A stretch of 64,000 nt of DNA from Valencia hispanica (GCA_963556495.2 OY747716.1:50749818-50813817), one strand, 5' to 3'; positions 21,411 through 34,239 are shown, counted from the stretch's first letter. Translations and numbers: made by a program. Notes: generated from the letters alone by a model not told the origin.

Positions 21411-23023
21411 AGCTGGGTATTGATTAAAATTTCAAGAATCGATTCGCTTCTGAAGATTTACAATCGATTATGACTGGTACATGTTTGGGATGACACCATC
21501 CGCTAAGCGGCTAATGAAAGTAAGCGGCTCATATTGTTGCAAATGAAGCCTCAGTTATTTTTGAGAGAACGTGAAGAATTGTCTGGTAGTTGTCTCCTTG
21601 AGTTTCCCCTGTTGCGGCCTGGTGGACGGCTCGGACATGAGATCATGGTGATGGTGGTTCCTGAAGTTGGTCATAGCGTAAATCGCTTTGCGTCTGTCAA
21701 ACTCAACTTTCGGTCCGCAGCCTAGCTAGCACAGGTGTGTTTTCAAAGCCGGCACTAGGCTAACGGTTAGGGTAACAGGTAGGGTTAAAGTTCACCAGGG
21801 GAAACTGTATTGACCCTTTACCAGCTAAGCCTCAAAATGCCCGTCTGGACTTAATATTTCCTACTTTAGCTCTAAAAAGGGCAAACAACGTTAAAGGGTT
21901 AAAGCGATCTTTGGACGTACGAATCAATTTAGAATCAAATAATACAATTTTTTTCAACACAGCACTACTTCCACTAGTGGTGACCTTTAACCTGTTAACT
22001 GAGGCCTTTAGGGTCATTTCTGGTCATTTCTCTAAGCTTCACGCTCTGACCTTAGGCTGAATCTGCTGGGAGGGTCGGCAGCTGTCTGAGACGTTTTCCT
22101 CTCTGGAGGATGATGGACTTCTGGTTTTTTAGAAATTAGCTTATAACCCTTCCCAGATTGATGAACAGCAATAGTTGCTTCGCTAAGGTCATTGCCCTTG
22201 TCCTTCCATCTTGGTGTTGTTTTAACACACACCTGGATGCTCCAGAGCAGCTAGCTGCCAGAACTCCTGCTGCTATAGGGCTTCTCGCTCCTGGCTGCTT
22301 GCTGAAAGGTGAGTCCGCCCTGATAAAGTCAAGTTTACAGTAAAGGTGAATGTTAGGACATGCTTCGCTTCACTAATGTACCTTCTAAATGTTCACTCCC
22401 AGTTTACTTCAGCATCCATCACAACAAATAGTTGTGCCCTGCAGGCTCCCGTATCGACCCCTAAAAGCTGCCGTGAAACCTGAGAGGCGAGTCCGCGGTT
22501 TCAGGCTCGGCCCTTTGGACTGATCTGAAATCAGCCCTCAGACTGTAGATCAATGCAACACGTTCGCCACTCAAAACATTTCCCATCAGGCATCATTGCT
22601 GGCTGGCTGAGTCAGCAGATGTTCTGTCTGGTTAGAAGGTTGGATGTTGTTCTCTCTCACCAGGTCAGCGTTTTACAACAGGTTTCCTTTTGGTCAGCTG
22701 ATGCCAAGCATTAGGGGGGTAGTGGTAAAAATGCCGGCTTCGTACGTATCTTGGTTTCAATTTCACGGTTCAGTTCTTCTTCAGTACAGTCAGGGAAGAA
22801 AGTGAACATAAAAAAAGTTTTTGTGTAATGACATTTAAAATCAAACTGTACTTGCAGTAAATTGTCCAACAAATTGTTCTGGGACAATCCAGGATGTGAA
22901 ATGACTATTTCAGACGGCCCTACTGTCTGTTACCATTGGTAACAAGTTAATCGGGGGTTAAGCTGTTAGCTGAGGCAGGAGTTATACAGGTGATGTGGGC
23001 AGGGCTACAGCGCACTGCTAGTC
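21411..23023 (+). other. Intron interior with repeat fragments and a possible tRNA-like SINE
   Basis: At 21413-21475 is a DNA-element end (AGCTGGGTATTGATTAAAAT, AATCGATT). At 21985-22190 the text CCTTTAACCTGTTAACTGAG, TGGTCATTTCTCTAAGCTTC and GACGTTTTCCTCTCTGGAGG is repeated in diverged form at 41005-41160. At 22712-22780 GGGGTAGTGGTAAAAATGCC and TTGGTTTCAATTTC resemble box A and box B of a tRNA-derived SINE; this is weak. Nothing else is recognised. Confidence 0.45.
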
Positions 23024-23026
23024 TAA

Positions 23027-23571
23027 TGCCGCGTTCACATCGCCCAAAGCGTTGACGCCCAGAACCCCCAGATTACATGTTAAGTCTCTGGTTGAGGCCG
23101 TCAGAATTTCTTTAGGCAACTTTTGAAGCTTTTGCTGCTTTTCCAGCTTCAAAAGCGGCAACAGCCAGCAACCCCCGAGCGTCAACCAATCAGGGCGTCT
23201 CACTGTAGTGACATCACTAGACATTTAAAGTAGCCCTGAAAGCGAACCTCATCCATACGCAGCTCCTGGAGCAAATGGTTCAACTCTCCATACTAAGAAC
23301 GCCTCTTAGGAATGGGGGTGTGTCCACAAACGGCGCTAATGGGCCCGACGACGACTTCGTCTCGCTTTATTTAGCAGAAAAAGCCAAGCCACGCTCTCCA
23401 TATGATCCGCCATTGTTTAAAACAATGCGGCAACAGAGGAAGCCCCGCCCACACGCTCTCTTTTTTTGCACAGCAAGTGGCGGGCTTTGCACGCTTCAGG
23501 CTTAAAAATGTATCCGCTTCAAGCTAGTCGCTTTGTGAGCGTTTTTTGATGCGTGCGGTGTGAACCCGGCA
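23027..23571. mobile_element. PIF/Harbinger-type MITE with TAA duplication
   Basis: The left end TGCCGCGTTCACATCG and reverse-complemented right end TGCCGGGTTCACACCG match at 14 of 16 positions. Both are flanked by TAA (23024-23026 and 23572-23574), the three-base TWA duplication typical of PIF/Harbinger. The 545-bp interior has no transposase. Confidence 0.75.
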
Positions 23572-23574
23572 TAA

Positions 23575-25559
23575 TGGTTTAATCACCGCTGCAAAGGAGC
23601 CGCGGTTTCTAACCCTAGAGTTTCTCTTGGTTTCATCTGTTTTTATTTGGCCTTTTATACATTTGGTCTGCATGAAAACAAAAGATGATATTAGATAAAT
23701 AACTTTATTTTAGTATTTATGTGGGACACTGTGGTGGGGGGCGGAGCTCCTTCCATTCAGCTTCCAGCTGCTGCAAACCAACGCAAACGTCACTGACTAA
23801 TTCCTGGAAGAAACATTTTTAGCACATTATAACAGTCAGATGTCCAGTCTGCTTATGCTTTATTGCTACATTTAGAGAACGGCACCAACGAGGCCGGCTA
23901 AGCGGGGTCCTTCAGCTCAGTAACATCTGTGGTAGCTAACAGTAACCGACACTAACGGAAGTTGGTAACGGGTTAACATGAAAACACGTTGTTCCGTGAC
24001 GCCAAAAGCCAAAGTTTTCCCAAACAGGAGGCTTTAACAATGGAAGCGGACATTAAAGCTCCTGCTCTCAATTAAGAGAGTCACTGGTCAGAACTTCTGC
24101 TAGCAGGAGGCTGGATTTGTTTCTGGCTAAAGTGCAACTCAGTTATGCTTCCATGTGGAAACTCGGTATGCCTCTGTGCCATACCGAAAAATACGGATAC
24201 ATGTACCGTTACACCCCTACCGAACACGCATTAAGAACCTCGTCGATGTAAGAGACTGAGGTAGATCATGTTTATGTCTTCATCATGGTTGTGGACAGTC
24301 TTCGACGGTTGCTGGAGCTCCACACAAACATATCTATCCACTGATGGATGAGGTTACGGTGAAAACACCTGGTTTTACCGATTATTCACTGACTGATACC
24401 TTTCTGCTGCGGGTGAGCAGATGAACATACCTCTGGATAATTCACTTTGGACAATAACTCTTCCTGCTGCGTCTGTCAAACCTGCAGATTTTCCTCCTGT
24501 AAATTTATCTTCCGCTGATGAAAATGCTCGAGTGGAGGACAGAGGTTTATTCATCCCTGACAGGGTAATTTGCTGCTCTTGAGTTTTTAAAGAGAAATTA
24601 AATTAGACCTTCTCCTGCAGACGCCCCGTAGAGACAATCTTCTACATTTCTGCAGGTCTGTGAAATCTTCCCAGATGGTGGTCTCTTTGGGAAAAATGAA
24701 TCTTTTTATTAAATGCCAGACTGCATGCTAATATGCATTCATCTGGTGACGAAGAACATGAATGTTCAGGTGATGCCGTTTAGTGGAGGACGTTCCCTGG
24801 GAACAAACAGCAGCTTTGTACTCACTGGGAGCTCACAAACAAAGCTTCTCCAGAAAAAAGCAGCTTCAGTGCCTTTGTTTCAACCATGCTTTGTGGTTCT
24901 GTTTGTCGTAATGACCTTTGCACATGTGCTAACAACAGCAAAGCTGAGCAGAACAAGGCGTTTATTGTCTTTAATGAGCTTAAATTATTTGTTTCTCACT
25001 GGAAAACTGGGTCTTTAACTGCTAAACAACTGTCATACTGACTGCAGCAGCTTCCTTTGTTTTTCTCTGAACACTCAGTAAAATGTGATAAGAAAAAAAC
25101 TCCCAGTTGAAACACATTTAAATGTGAGTATGATATTAGCATTGTAAAAACTTCTTCCGGTAGGTCATATAAACATGTAACTCTTATATATTACCATGCG
25201 GCTCTCATGCTTTTGTACTTTATTTTTAGTAAGTTAAAACGTTCAGTGAGGCTCCAAGATGACTAAAGGTTTTTCAAGTTCTTTTTTGCACGGCTCTCTT
25301 CTGAATGACTTTCCATTTGCTTCATTTTGTAAAATAATCTGGATAAGTTAAGTCTAATGTGATCCATGCTAACCTAAGATAAGGCTAGCTAAGTTTAGCT
25401 AAACTACAGCATTCTAAGCCAAACTGAAGCCAGTAACTAATTTCGAAGCAATTCGGTTCAAAAATCCTTCATTTATCCCATAGGGAAATCAAATGTTGTG
25501 GTAACTCATATCATCCAAGTATCTTCAAAGTGCAGCAAAATGAAGAAATTAGAATTTAA
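23575..25559 (+). other. Intron interior, one hAT terminus
   Basis: At 24183-24223 GAAAAATACGGATACATGTA and CCGTTACACCCCTA form the right end of a hAT-like element similar to that at 4703; no left end is seen. The remainder shows no coding exon or array. Confidence 0.45.
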
Positions 25560-25589
25560 TGAACAATAAACCAAAAACTTACAAACTTA

Positions 25590-26162
25590 CAAAAACTTCA
25601 GGGAAACTCCGAGACCAGGAAAAGAAACAACAAGAAGAGCAGGAACCAGGCAGGGAAGATTGACGACGGACCAGCGAGTAGTGACTGAATGAAAGCTGTA
25701 TTTATACTGAGGAGGGAGAGAGGAAGTGACAGAGAAGACCAGGGACTAATTAGTGAGAAGCAGATGCAGGTGAGGGCAATTAGTGAAACTGGGTCAGGAG
25801 CAGAGTAGCAGGGAGACAACAGGAAAGGGAAAAATGGCAAGGGAAACAGAAAACTATCTTAAAGAAGAAACTAGATACTAACTACAGATAATATGTCTAA
25901 GGAGGAATCTAAGGGGAAACTTAAGGAAAGAGTGGAAAACAGAAGGAAGAAACAAATTAGGAAACTATCTAAAGAGAAATAAACTAAGGAAACGCATATA
26001 AGAAGGAGGACCCAAACAAAAGGTGAAAACATCTTAGAGCAGGAAGGAAATATGAAAACAAGGAAGTCCCATAAAATAAATACCAAAGAATACATTAAAA
26101 TGCTAATTAAAACGAATAAGGAAAATAACTATCTTCAAACACAAAACCTAAGAACTATGACA
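25590..26162 (-). repeat. Degenerate solo-LTR-like repeat (copy 2 of 3)
   Basis: It aligns with 44147-44734: ACGGACCAGCGAGTAGTGAC against ACGGACCAGCGAGTACAGAG, ATACTGAGGAGGGAGAGAGG in both, TATCTAAAGAGAAATAAACT, and the shared end ACACAAAACCTAAGAACTAT. It ends in ATGACA. The left end is lost. Same orientation as copies at 8.1 and 44.1 kb. Confidence 0.6.
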
Positions 26163-28524
26163 CAAAGTTGTTGTGGATGGGGATGCTGTGTGCAGGAAGG
26201 ATCTTTGGTAGCAGTCAGTCTTGCAACGAATCAGAAGAGGCCTCCGACTGAAGACTGTTGCTATATGACAGTCACATGACTGTCCTGACATGCTAACAGC
26301 TCAATATCCAGGCACCAGAGACGATATTCCATAGTAATGTGTCCTGGATGACATCATCAGCTGTTAGCAAGCACTGCTAATCCACTTCATTTGCTTTTGC
26401 CGTCTTTAAATTTCTATCTGGCCTTATGGTTATAAAGCCGGGCAGAACAATGTTAGAGTAGGGGACATGATCCGATATGATGGCTGGAAGAGATGGTTTG
26501 AACTTCCTCCTCCTCTCTCTGCTCTTTGGTCCTGCTCTGCATCCAGAACCAGAGGGAATAATTATCCAAACAGCAATGCCTAAGCCAAGAAAATATGAAC
26601 AAAAGTCTAGAAAAAAAAAGCATTGCGAGCTAGGCTATGCTAACCTAAGCTAACAAAATGAGTTAGCTAAGATAAACAAAGCTAGACTAAGCCTAAACTT
26701 TGATAAACTCAGGTAAGCTAAGGTAAAATATGAAAACAGTGTCTTTTATCAATATTTTGTTATTTGGATACTTGGTTAGAAAGTGTTTAGGACTCATTTT
26801 ATACTAAATATATATAATTTTCCATCGAAATACAACCGAGCTTTGTGTGTTTTATGCAGGTTAAACAAACTAACGAGGAAAAAAAAGTGTTTTTGTGACA
26901 GTTCTGGTAACGAAGAACCTCAAAACCCAGTTTTAAAATGTAAAACATGGACGTGATGTTTAATATGTGTCGGAGCGTGGTTCTAATCTGGCCGTTGTGA
27001 CGTCCACGGCTAATCGATACTTTTCACATCCAATGTCAAAGACGATCAAATCTCCTCCAGAGCTTCACCAAGCTAGTCTGAAGCTCCTCTGTCTGTGTTT
27101 TTGTGGCAACTGCTGGACTTTTGGGGCTTTTTAAATTATGTTGTCACTGTTCTGTCAGATTGAATGTTTCTCATGAAAAGGGGACTTGGAAGCACGACAA
27201 CACAGATTAATGTCCCAGAAGAAGCTTAAACATGGCGAGGCATTCAGCACGGCAGCCGAGACAAACAAACAGGACCTCTGAGTGAGATGTTAAGATCAAG
27301 AGAACAATCGGGTGTTGGACCAGAGATCTGATCAGTTTGATCTGATAAAACTGTTTTTATCCGTTTGATCTTTGTTGTCAGTTTAAATGTCCTAAAGATC
27401 AACACTGATCTCACTATTTCATTCACTAATTATCTTTAAGTTATTGATCTTAAACTTAGTATCTGCTCTTTGTTTTACCGTAGTGCCCCTGAACTTGCCC
27501 TGAATGTAAACCCAGTCTGGGTTAAACACATCCCTCCGCCTCAGACCACAATAAAAGTTAAGCTGTGCTTGTTTTCTTCCTGCAGACGACCAATAAAAGC
27601 TTCTGCGCCTGTAATGTCAGGTACTTTTGTTCCTGAGTAGGTTTGGGCCGCCCGGGGACCTGGAGTACTCCAACACATTAAAGCGTATTAATGCACTCGG
27701 AAATGGCTTGTGGTCAGTTTTAAGTGTTGAATAAATGTTTAACAAAGCGTGTTTGCTGTGATGGTTTTTGGCTCAGATGGTGTCTAACTGGTCCGAAACA
27801 GACGGAGCGCAGTCTGATGAGCTTATTGATCCCGTGGTAACGCAGACAGACCGGGGGGGAGGGAGCTGGGAGGAGACGGGTGGAGGAAAAAACGGGAGGA
27901 GGCCAAACAGACGATACCAGGCTTTCAGAGTCCCTGTCATTAGGAAACTTTTGTTTTGATGATGACGCTCAGATCTTTATTATTTAAAAAGAAACGTTAT
28001 ATGATTTAACATTTCTCCAGTCAAAAAAGGGATCCAATTGGCTGATATTCCTTCAAAGCACAGCAAGTCAAATAATCTTTAGCCATGTTTGATCCTCTCC
28101 TCCTGTCTGAGTTCTGGACTGTTCCTGGTGTCCGCTCTCACTGGACCCACATAGAACCAAACATAAAAACACAACTCCATAAAAGCAAAGTTCAGTTAGA
28201 TGTTTAGGGAACAGACCTGACGTTTAAACCGAGAGGAAAGATGCTATCCCGACTGCCAACCAAGAAATACTGGGAGTCTTTACAAAAATGATAAATATTG
28301 TTGAGAGTTTCCCATGTTGCAGAACCTGTGTTCACTCCTAATTGACCTGTGGCTCTGTCCTGCTTAGCCCCGCCCCCAGAACGCAAACGAACCAATAGTA
28401 TTTAACTACCAGGATGAAATAAAACAGACTCAGACATTCTTTACATCTCGCTCCATTAGCTTTCTGAAGCTAGCCACCTAGCGGGCTATTTTTATGCTAA
28501 CTGTTGGTAAATGAGGTTAACACA
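26163..28524 (+). other. Intron interior, nothing recognised
   Basis: TAGC-rich low-complexity text at 26620-26730 (GCTATGCTAACCTAAGCTAA). No exon, tandem array or transposon end is otherwise supported. Confidence 0.45.
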
Positions 28525-28902
28525 TTACCCTGCTGTACATGAACAATGCTGGTCTTCAATGATGTTTCTCTTGTCAAAGACGATTGATGCCAGATGAGGC
28601 TTCTCCCTCTGGCTTTTTTCATGTAATTCTACTTTCAAATGTTGTGCATTGCCCTCCAAGGCACAATGCCGACCTTTCTCAAGGCTCCTTGAAGAAATGA
28701 ATTGTTGTTGGCTCCAGAACTTGTCAAGAGCCTCTTGAGGAATGGTTGTGGCACTGACTGCTTTCGTTGTAAACATGCAGTAAGCTGCGACGGCTTTTCT
28801 AAGTTGGCAATAGTAACTAAGGAGGGTGAGCTTGGTGAGACCGCGCGACAGGTCAATTATAAACCTTATGAAGTTCACAGCTACCGACATCTCTGAACTC
28901 AT
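28525..28902 (-). pseudogene. Possible fragment of a SWIM-finger protein (unrecognised ORF)
   Basis: A minus-strand open frame of 125 codons whose last residues are EDQHCSCTAG, directly before a stop. CSCTAG resembles the first half of a SWIM zinc finger (CxC ... CxH), as found in repetitive fish genes of the YqaJ/SWIM type. The second half (CKH-like) is not visible next to it. The frame contains KFWSQQQFISSRSLEKGRHC upstream. GGTAATG follows the Gly codon and could be a splice donor, so an exon of an antisense gene cannot be excluded. A chance or decayed ORF is equally possible. Confidence 0.3.
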
Positions 28903-29202
28903 GCAGTCAACAGCTCCGGTTCGTGAGACCTCGTCTTGTTTTCCTCTGATGTTGATGGTATAATCCTCCTTTACTGTCCATCGTCTCCTCCGGCTGGTTC
29001 ATGCACCAGGAGAAGAACAATGAGCAAACCCACTTGGAGAAACAGAACAATTTAACAAATGGGACATAAAACCCACTATAAAAAAATCAACTAATCTTTA
29101 TCAGGAGTAAAAGACACCAACTAAGCTCCGTGAGATGCTCTGTATGAGGACCAGGAATGTTCTTCAGATGATCTAAGCTCTAGTTTTCTTCTTTTCTTCT
29201 AG

Positions 29203-29266
29203 AAAACTTCTACAAAGTGGAAGGAGCCAAGGATGCTTTAATCTGTGGGAACAGCAGCGATGCAGG
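29203..29266 (+). CDS. scn5la: Nav alpha subunit, short DI turret exon (64 bp)
   Basis: The exon encodes (E)[20 protein letters not shown](G), part of the extracellular S5-P loop turret, with the conserved CGNSSDAG block (cysteine and an NSS glycosylation sequon). The acceptor is TTCTTCTAG|A, the donor GCAGG|GTGAGT. Length 64 bp equals the usual vertebrate Nav exon here. Its donor is only 22 bp from the 2.1-kb GGTT/GGAT satellite, and the following intron is 26.4 kb long. Confidence 0.95.
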
Positions 29267-29288
29267 GTGAGTTCATTCTGCCTGTACT

Positions 29289-31410
29289 GATGGATGGATG
29301 GACGGACGGACGGACGGACGGACGGTCGGTCGGTCGGTCGGTCGGTCGGTCGGTCGGTCGGTCGGTCGGATGGATGGTTGGTTGGTTGGTTGGATGGATG
29401 GATGGATGGATGGATGAATGGTCGGTCGGTCGGTCGGTCGGTCGGTCGGTCGGATGGATGGATGGATGGATGGTTGGTTGGTTGGTTGGTTGGTTGGTTG
29501 GTTGGTTGGTTGGTGGATGGATGGATGGATGGATGGCTGCTTGGATGGTTGGTTGGTTGGTGGATGGATGGATGGATGCTTGGATGGTTGGTTGGTTGGT
29601 TGGTGGATGGATGGATGGCTGCTTGGATGGTTGGTTGGTTGGTTGGTTGGTGGTGGATGGATGGATGCTTGGATGCTTGGTTGGTTGGTGGATGGATGGA
29701 TGGATGGATGGCTGCTTGGATGGTTGGTTGGTTGGTTGGTTGGTGGTGGATGGATGGATGCTTGGATGGTTGGTTGGTTGGTGGATGGATGGATGGATGG
29801 ATGGATGGCTGCTTGGATGGTTGGTTGGTTGGTGGATGGATGGATGGATGGATGCTTGGATGGTTGGTTGGTTGGTTGGTGGATGGATGGATGGCTGCTT
29901 GGATGGTTGGTTGGTTGGTTGGTTGGTGGTGGATGGATGGATGCTTGGATGGTTGGTTGGTTGGATGGTTGGTTGGTTGGTTGGTTGGTTGGTTGGTTGG
30001 TTGGTTGGTTGGTTGGTTGGTTGGTTGGTTGGTGGATGGATGGATGCTTGGATGGTTGGTTGGTTGGTTGGTTGGTGGTGGATGGATGGATGCTTGGATG
30101 CTTGGTTGGTTGGTGGATGGATGGATGGATGGATGGCTGCTTGGATGGTTGGTTGGTTGGTGGTGGATGGATGGATGCTTGGATGGTTGGTTGGTTGGTG
30201 GATGGATGGATGGATGGATGGCTGCTTGGATGGTTGGTTGGTTGGTGGATGGATGGATGGATGCTTGGATGGTTGGTTGGTTGGTTGGTGGATGGATGGA
30301 TGGCTGCTTGGATGGTTGGTTGGTTGGTTGGTTGGTGGTGGATGGATGGATGCATGGATGGTTGGTTGGTTGGTTGGTTGGATGGTTGGTTGGTTGGTTG
30401 GTTGGTTGGTTGGTTGGTTGGTTGGTTGGTTGGTTGGTTGGTTGGTTGGTGGATGGATGGATGCTTGGATGGTTGGTTGGTTGGTTGGTTGGTGGTGGAT
30501 GGATGGATGCTTGCTTGGATGGTTGGTTGGTTGGTTGGTGGTGGATGGATGGATGGATGGATGCTTGGATGGTTGGTTGGTTGGTTGGTGGTGGATGGAT
30601 GGATGCTTGGATGGTTGGTTGGTTGGTTGGTTGGTGGTGGATGGATGGATGCTTGGATGGTTGGTTGGTTGGTTGGTTGGATGGTTGGTTGGTTGGTTGG
30701 TTGGTTGGTTGGTTGGTTGGTTGGTTGGTTGGTGGATGGATGGATGCTTCGATGGTTGGTTGGTTGGTTGGTTGGTGGTGGATGGATGGATGCTTGCTTG
30801 GATGGTTGGTTGGTGGTGGATGGATGGATGGATGGATGCTTGGATGGTTGGTTGGTTGGTTGGTTGGTGGTGGATGGATGGATGCTTGCTTGTATGGTTG
30901 GTTGGTTGGTTGGGTGGTGGATGGATGGATGGATGGATGCTTGGATGGTTGGTTGGTTGGTTGGTGGTGGATGGATGGATGCTTGCTTGGATGGTTGGTT
31001 GGTTGGTTGGTTGGTGGTGGATGGATGGATGCTTGCTTGGATGGTTGGTTGGTTGGTTGGTGGTGGATGGATGGATGCTTGGATGGTTGGTTGGTTGGTT
31101 GGTGGATGGATGGATGGCTGCTTGGATGGTTGGTTGGTTGGTTGGTTGGTGGTGGATGGATGGATGCTTGGATGGTTGGTTGGTTGGTTGGTTGGATGGT
31201 TGGTTGGTTGGTTGGTTGGTTGGTTGGTTGGTTGGTTGGTTGGTTGGTGGATGGATGGATGGCTGCTTGGATGGTTGGTTGGTTGGTTGGTTGGTGGTGG
31301 ATGGATGGATGCTTGGATGGTTGGTTGGTTGGTTGGTTGGATGGTTGGTTGGTTGGTTGGTTGGTTGGTTGGTTGGTTGGTTGGTTGGTTGGTTGGTGGA
31401 TGGATGGTTG
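29289..31410. repeat. 2.1-kb tetranucleotide satellite (GGTT/GGAT/GGTC/GGAC)
   Basis: A nearly uninterrupted run of four-base units starts 22 bp after the 5' splice site at 29266. It opens with GGAT, GGAC and GGTC blocks, then becomes alternating blocks of GGTT (up to about 15 units) and GGAT with inserted GCTT. Blocks such as GGATGCTTGGATGGTTGGTT recur many times, giving a higher-order pattern. The + strand is almost free of C, with GG every four bases. The unit contains no stop codon in either direction, so open frames of 676-791 codons arise on both strands; they are artefacts. Confidence 0.97.
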
Positions 31411-32580
31411 AACTGCTGACCAGGTCTTTCTGCAGTGGTTGCTGCTGAGCTGCTGAGGTTTGTTTGGGTTGGACCTGAAACCATCTGGGTAGATGTTCCT
31501 GGAGATGTTCAGGTTGATCCATTGAATCGACCGGCAGCTGCTCTTCATGCAGTAATCCTTTAAAATGACTCTAGTTTAACCTTTTATTAATACAAAAAAA
31601 TTTCAGAGCGTTATTTATCAGAAGATCTACACCTGAATGCTCCAAGAAAAGATTTTCTATCTCTAATCAGAGTTCTGATATTTACTGTTTTGTCTCATTT
31701 TATATCTTCTGACCAGATGTTAGTAATCTTCTCTACAATCACCTTTAAATATCCAGACGCATTAATAACAGTCTATATTTCTATGAGACTTCACCAGGCT
31801 TCTGAACATCCAGACAGGTTCTTAACTTTGCTGGCTGTAATTGCTGAGAGAGACGCTGCAGAAGCTGCTTAGTAATGTTTTGTGGGATCAGGATTTCTGG
31901 AACTGAACCGCTCCGACCTCTAAAAAGCCGGATATGCCAGCCGTCCTCCAGGGTTTCTTTTCTGCTGCTGTCTTCCTAATTTGTTAGAAAAAGCTGTTAA
32001 TATGTAGCTGCTGGGGACACGTTTTATAATACCTCCGATAAATCATCTCTGAGAGGCTTTCTGGGTGAGTTAGACCAGCAGAAACACCTCAGATGTTTCT
32101 GCTGGTCCTGCTGGATCTGTTGACCAGGATCTGCTCCGGCCGTCCCCACTAGGCAGGCGGAGACGCTGACAGACTCTGACTGACGAGGCCTCGACAGCGC
32201 GGCTGTCGACCGAAGCGTCTGTGTTGACCCGAAGCCGAGTGACGAAGCCGGGCCGAGAGACGGCAGGAAACGAGTCGACACGCGGCGCAGGAGAGAGGCT
32301 GCAGGGAGAAACGGATGAGATGGTTCAGCGGAGGTGAAGCAGAAAGAGGAGGAGATGACGGAGAAAAGATAGAAGGTCTTTATTTAGAAAGAAGCACTGA
32401 GAGGACAGAAGAAGAATAGGCAGAGGTGGATTCATGATGGTTAGAAGCGGAAGGAAAACAAACGGTTGGAGTAAACCAACCAGGAGTGAATGACATAAAG
32501 TTTTAATAATAGTGTCTATATTTTGTACTTTTTACTCTCGGTATTGTTTGTTGGAGACCTACAGTAGCAGTTCCACAGTA
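31411..32580 (+). other. Intron interior, nothing recognised
   Basis: Ordinary intronic sequence after the satellite. I see no splice-bounded coding exon and no transposon end. Confidence 0.5.
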
Positions 32581-33325
32581 AGGCAAAGCAAGGCAAGGCA
32601 ATTTTATTTATATATCACACTTTCAACAACAAGGATTACCTTGAATAACCATGAATAAGGGGTAAAAATAAAAATAGCAGTAAAACACAGGCAAAGCATA
32701 TAAAGTAAAAATAGCAATAAAGCAAGAAACACACACAAAACATGATACATCAAACTATCACTCAAAGCAGCTCTAAACAGATACGTTTTAGTTGTGATTT
32801 AAAAGAACTCAGTGTTTCAGCAGCTTTGCAGTTTTCTGGAAGTTTGTTCCAGATAAGGGGAGCATAAAAACTGAAAGCTGCTTCTCCAGGTTTGGTTCTG
32901 AGTCTAGGGATGTTTAGTAGACTAGAGTTGGAGGACCTGAGTGGTCTTGATGGTTGGTACCATGACAACAGGTCTTCAACATACTTTGGTGCTAAGCCAT
33001 GTAATGATTTATAAACTAGTAGACGTATTTAGAAGTCTATTCTCTGAGCTACAGGGAGCCAGTGTAAGGACTTTAGAACTGGGGTGATGTGCTCTACTTT
33101 CCTGGTTCTAGTGAGGAACACAAGCAGCAGCGTTCTGGATCAGCTGCAGCTGTCTGATTGACTTTTTAGGCAGACCTGTGAAGACGCTGTTGCAGTAATC
33201 AATCCGACTAAAGACAAACGCATGGATGAGTTTTTCTAGGTCCTGTTGCGACATCAGTCCTTTAATCCTATAAATGTTCTTCAGGTGATAGAAGGCTGAC
33301 CTTGTTATTGACCTTATGTGAGAGC
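32581..33325 (-). mobile_element. L2-type LINE 3' end, minus orientation
   Basis: Read on the minus strand it encodes the C-terminal part of a non-LTR reverse transcriptase (for example PSRPLRSSNSSLLNIPRLRT and NKLPENCKAAETLSSFKSQL at 32762-32968) and ends in AAATAAAATTGCCTTGCC. The tail is a short tandem repeat at 32581-32600. The upstream part (ACCTGAAGAACAT, GGACTGATGTCGCAACAGGA) is collinear with the + strand copy at 51016-51738. Strongly 5'-truncated, with stops. Confidence 0.75.
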
Positions 33326-34230
33326 AGTAAGACCACCGGCTCCATGAAAACCCACAGAGTGACCCCTATCGAACTTCCTAAAGTTCTTGTAATGCTATCT
33401 GATGACTCTAAGACATGCTCTGGCTCTGCTGACCTTCATCACAGTCCTGACTGACTGTTTTTAACCCTTTGACCCACTCTGTGAATCAGATCTGAGTTAG
33501 GCGTCAAGATGAGTCCTGCGGGTGTTTGTTCTGCTGGTTTGGATCAGCAGAGACTCACCAAACTGCTGGAGGACGGAGGAGATGCAGGAATCGGCAGCGA
33601 TGACGGCACTCTTCATCACCGCATTGTTTACTTCCTGTGCTCATGCGAGATGCTGATTCGCTGAGCCCGAGGGGGAAGGAGGCTGAGTTAACCCACCCTG
33701 ACAGACTGATACTCCCACAGCCACCTGCAACACACACAGACCCCGACTTCACGCCAGAGATCTGCCTAGGACTGCTTCAGGACGTCTGACGCTAACATGA
33801 GGATGAAACTGGTGCAGTCTGCCGGTTTATCAGGTTACAGGAGGATAAGCTTTGCTCTACGGACTTTACATCCTGCTCCCCTGACTCATTTACTTCCTGG
33901 GGCGTTAGCTTCTCCTGAAAAAGAGACTCAAGGAACTCCGCTGTTAATATTCCTGCAGCATCGGGCCGTTAGCGGTAGCTTAGCTTTAGAGTCATTGAGG
34001 TATTTATCTGGGGAGGATAAACTCTGCAGAATCTGTCTGGGGAGAATCAGGACTTAGTGAAAATAATGGTTAGGACTGAAGATGCAGTCAAACATGAATT
34101 CAGCAGTCTTTAGACTTCAGTTTTCAGTGCTGGCTGACTGAACAGGCCGGATTATTGAACAGTTCTTTTAACATAATGAACAAATGTATGTGTTGGCAAC
34201 CAAAGTAGATCCAGTTTAATTTTTAAAATC
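33326..34230 (+). other. Intron interior, nothing recognised
   Basis: No exon, repeat array or transposon terminus supported. Confidence 0.45.
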
Positions 34231-34239
34231 TTCATACAT

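Noticed and set aside
22712..22780. A tRNA gene
   Set aside because: Only loose box A/box B resemblance (GTAGTGGTAAAAATGCC, GGTTTCAATTTC) and no cloverleaf; at most a SINE head.
29173..31548. Open frames of 676-791 codons on both strands (PTNQ/PSIH and VGWL/WMDG repeats)
   Set aside because: They come from a four-base satellite whose units contain no stop in any frame; all six frames are open at once, with no splice or start context.
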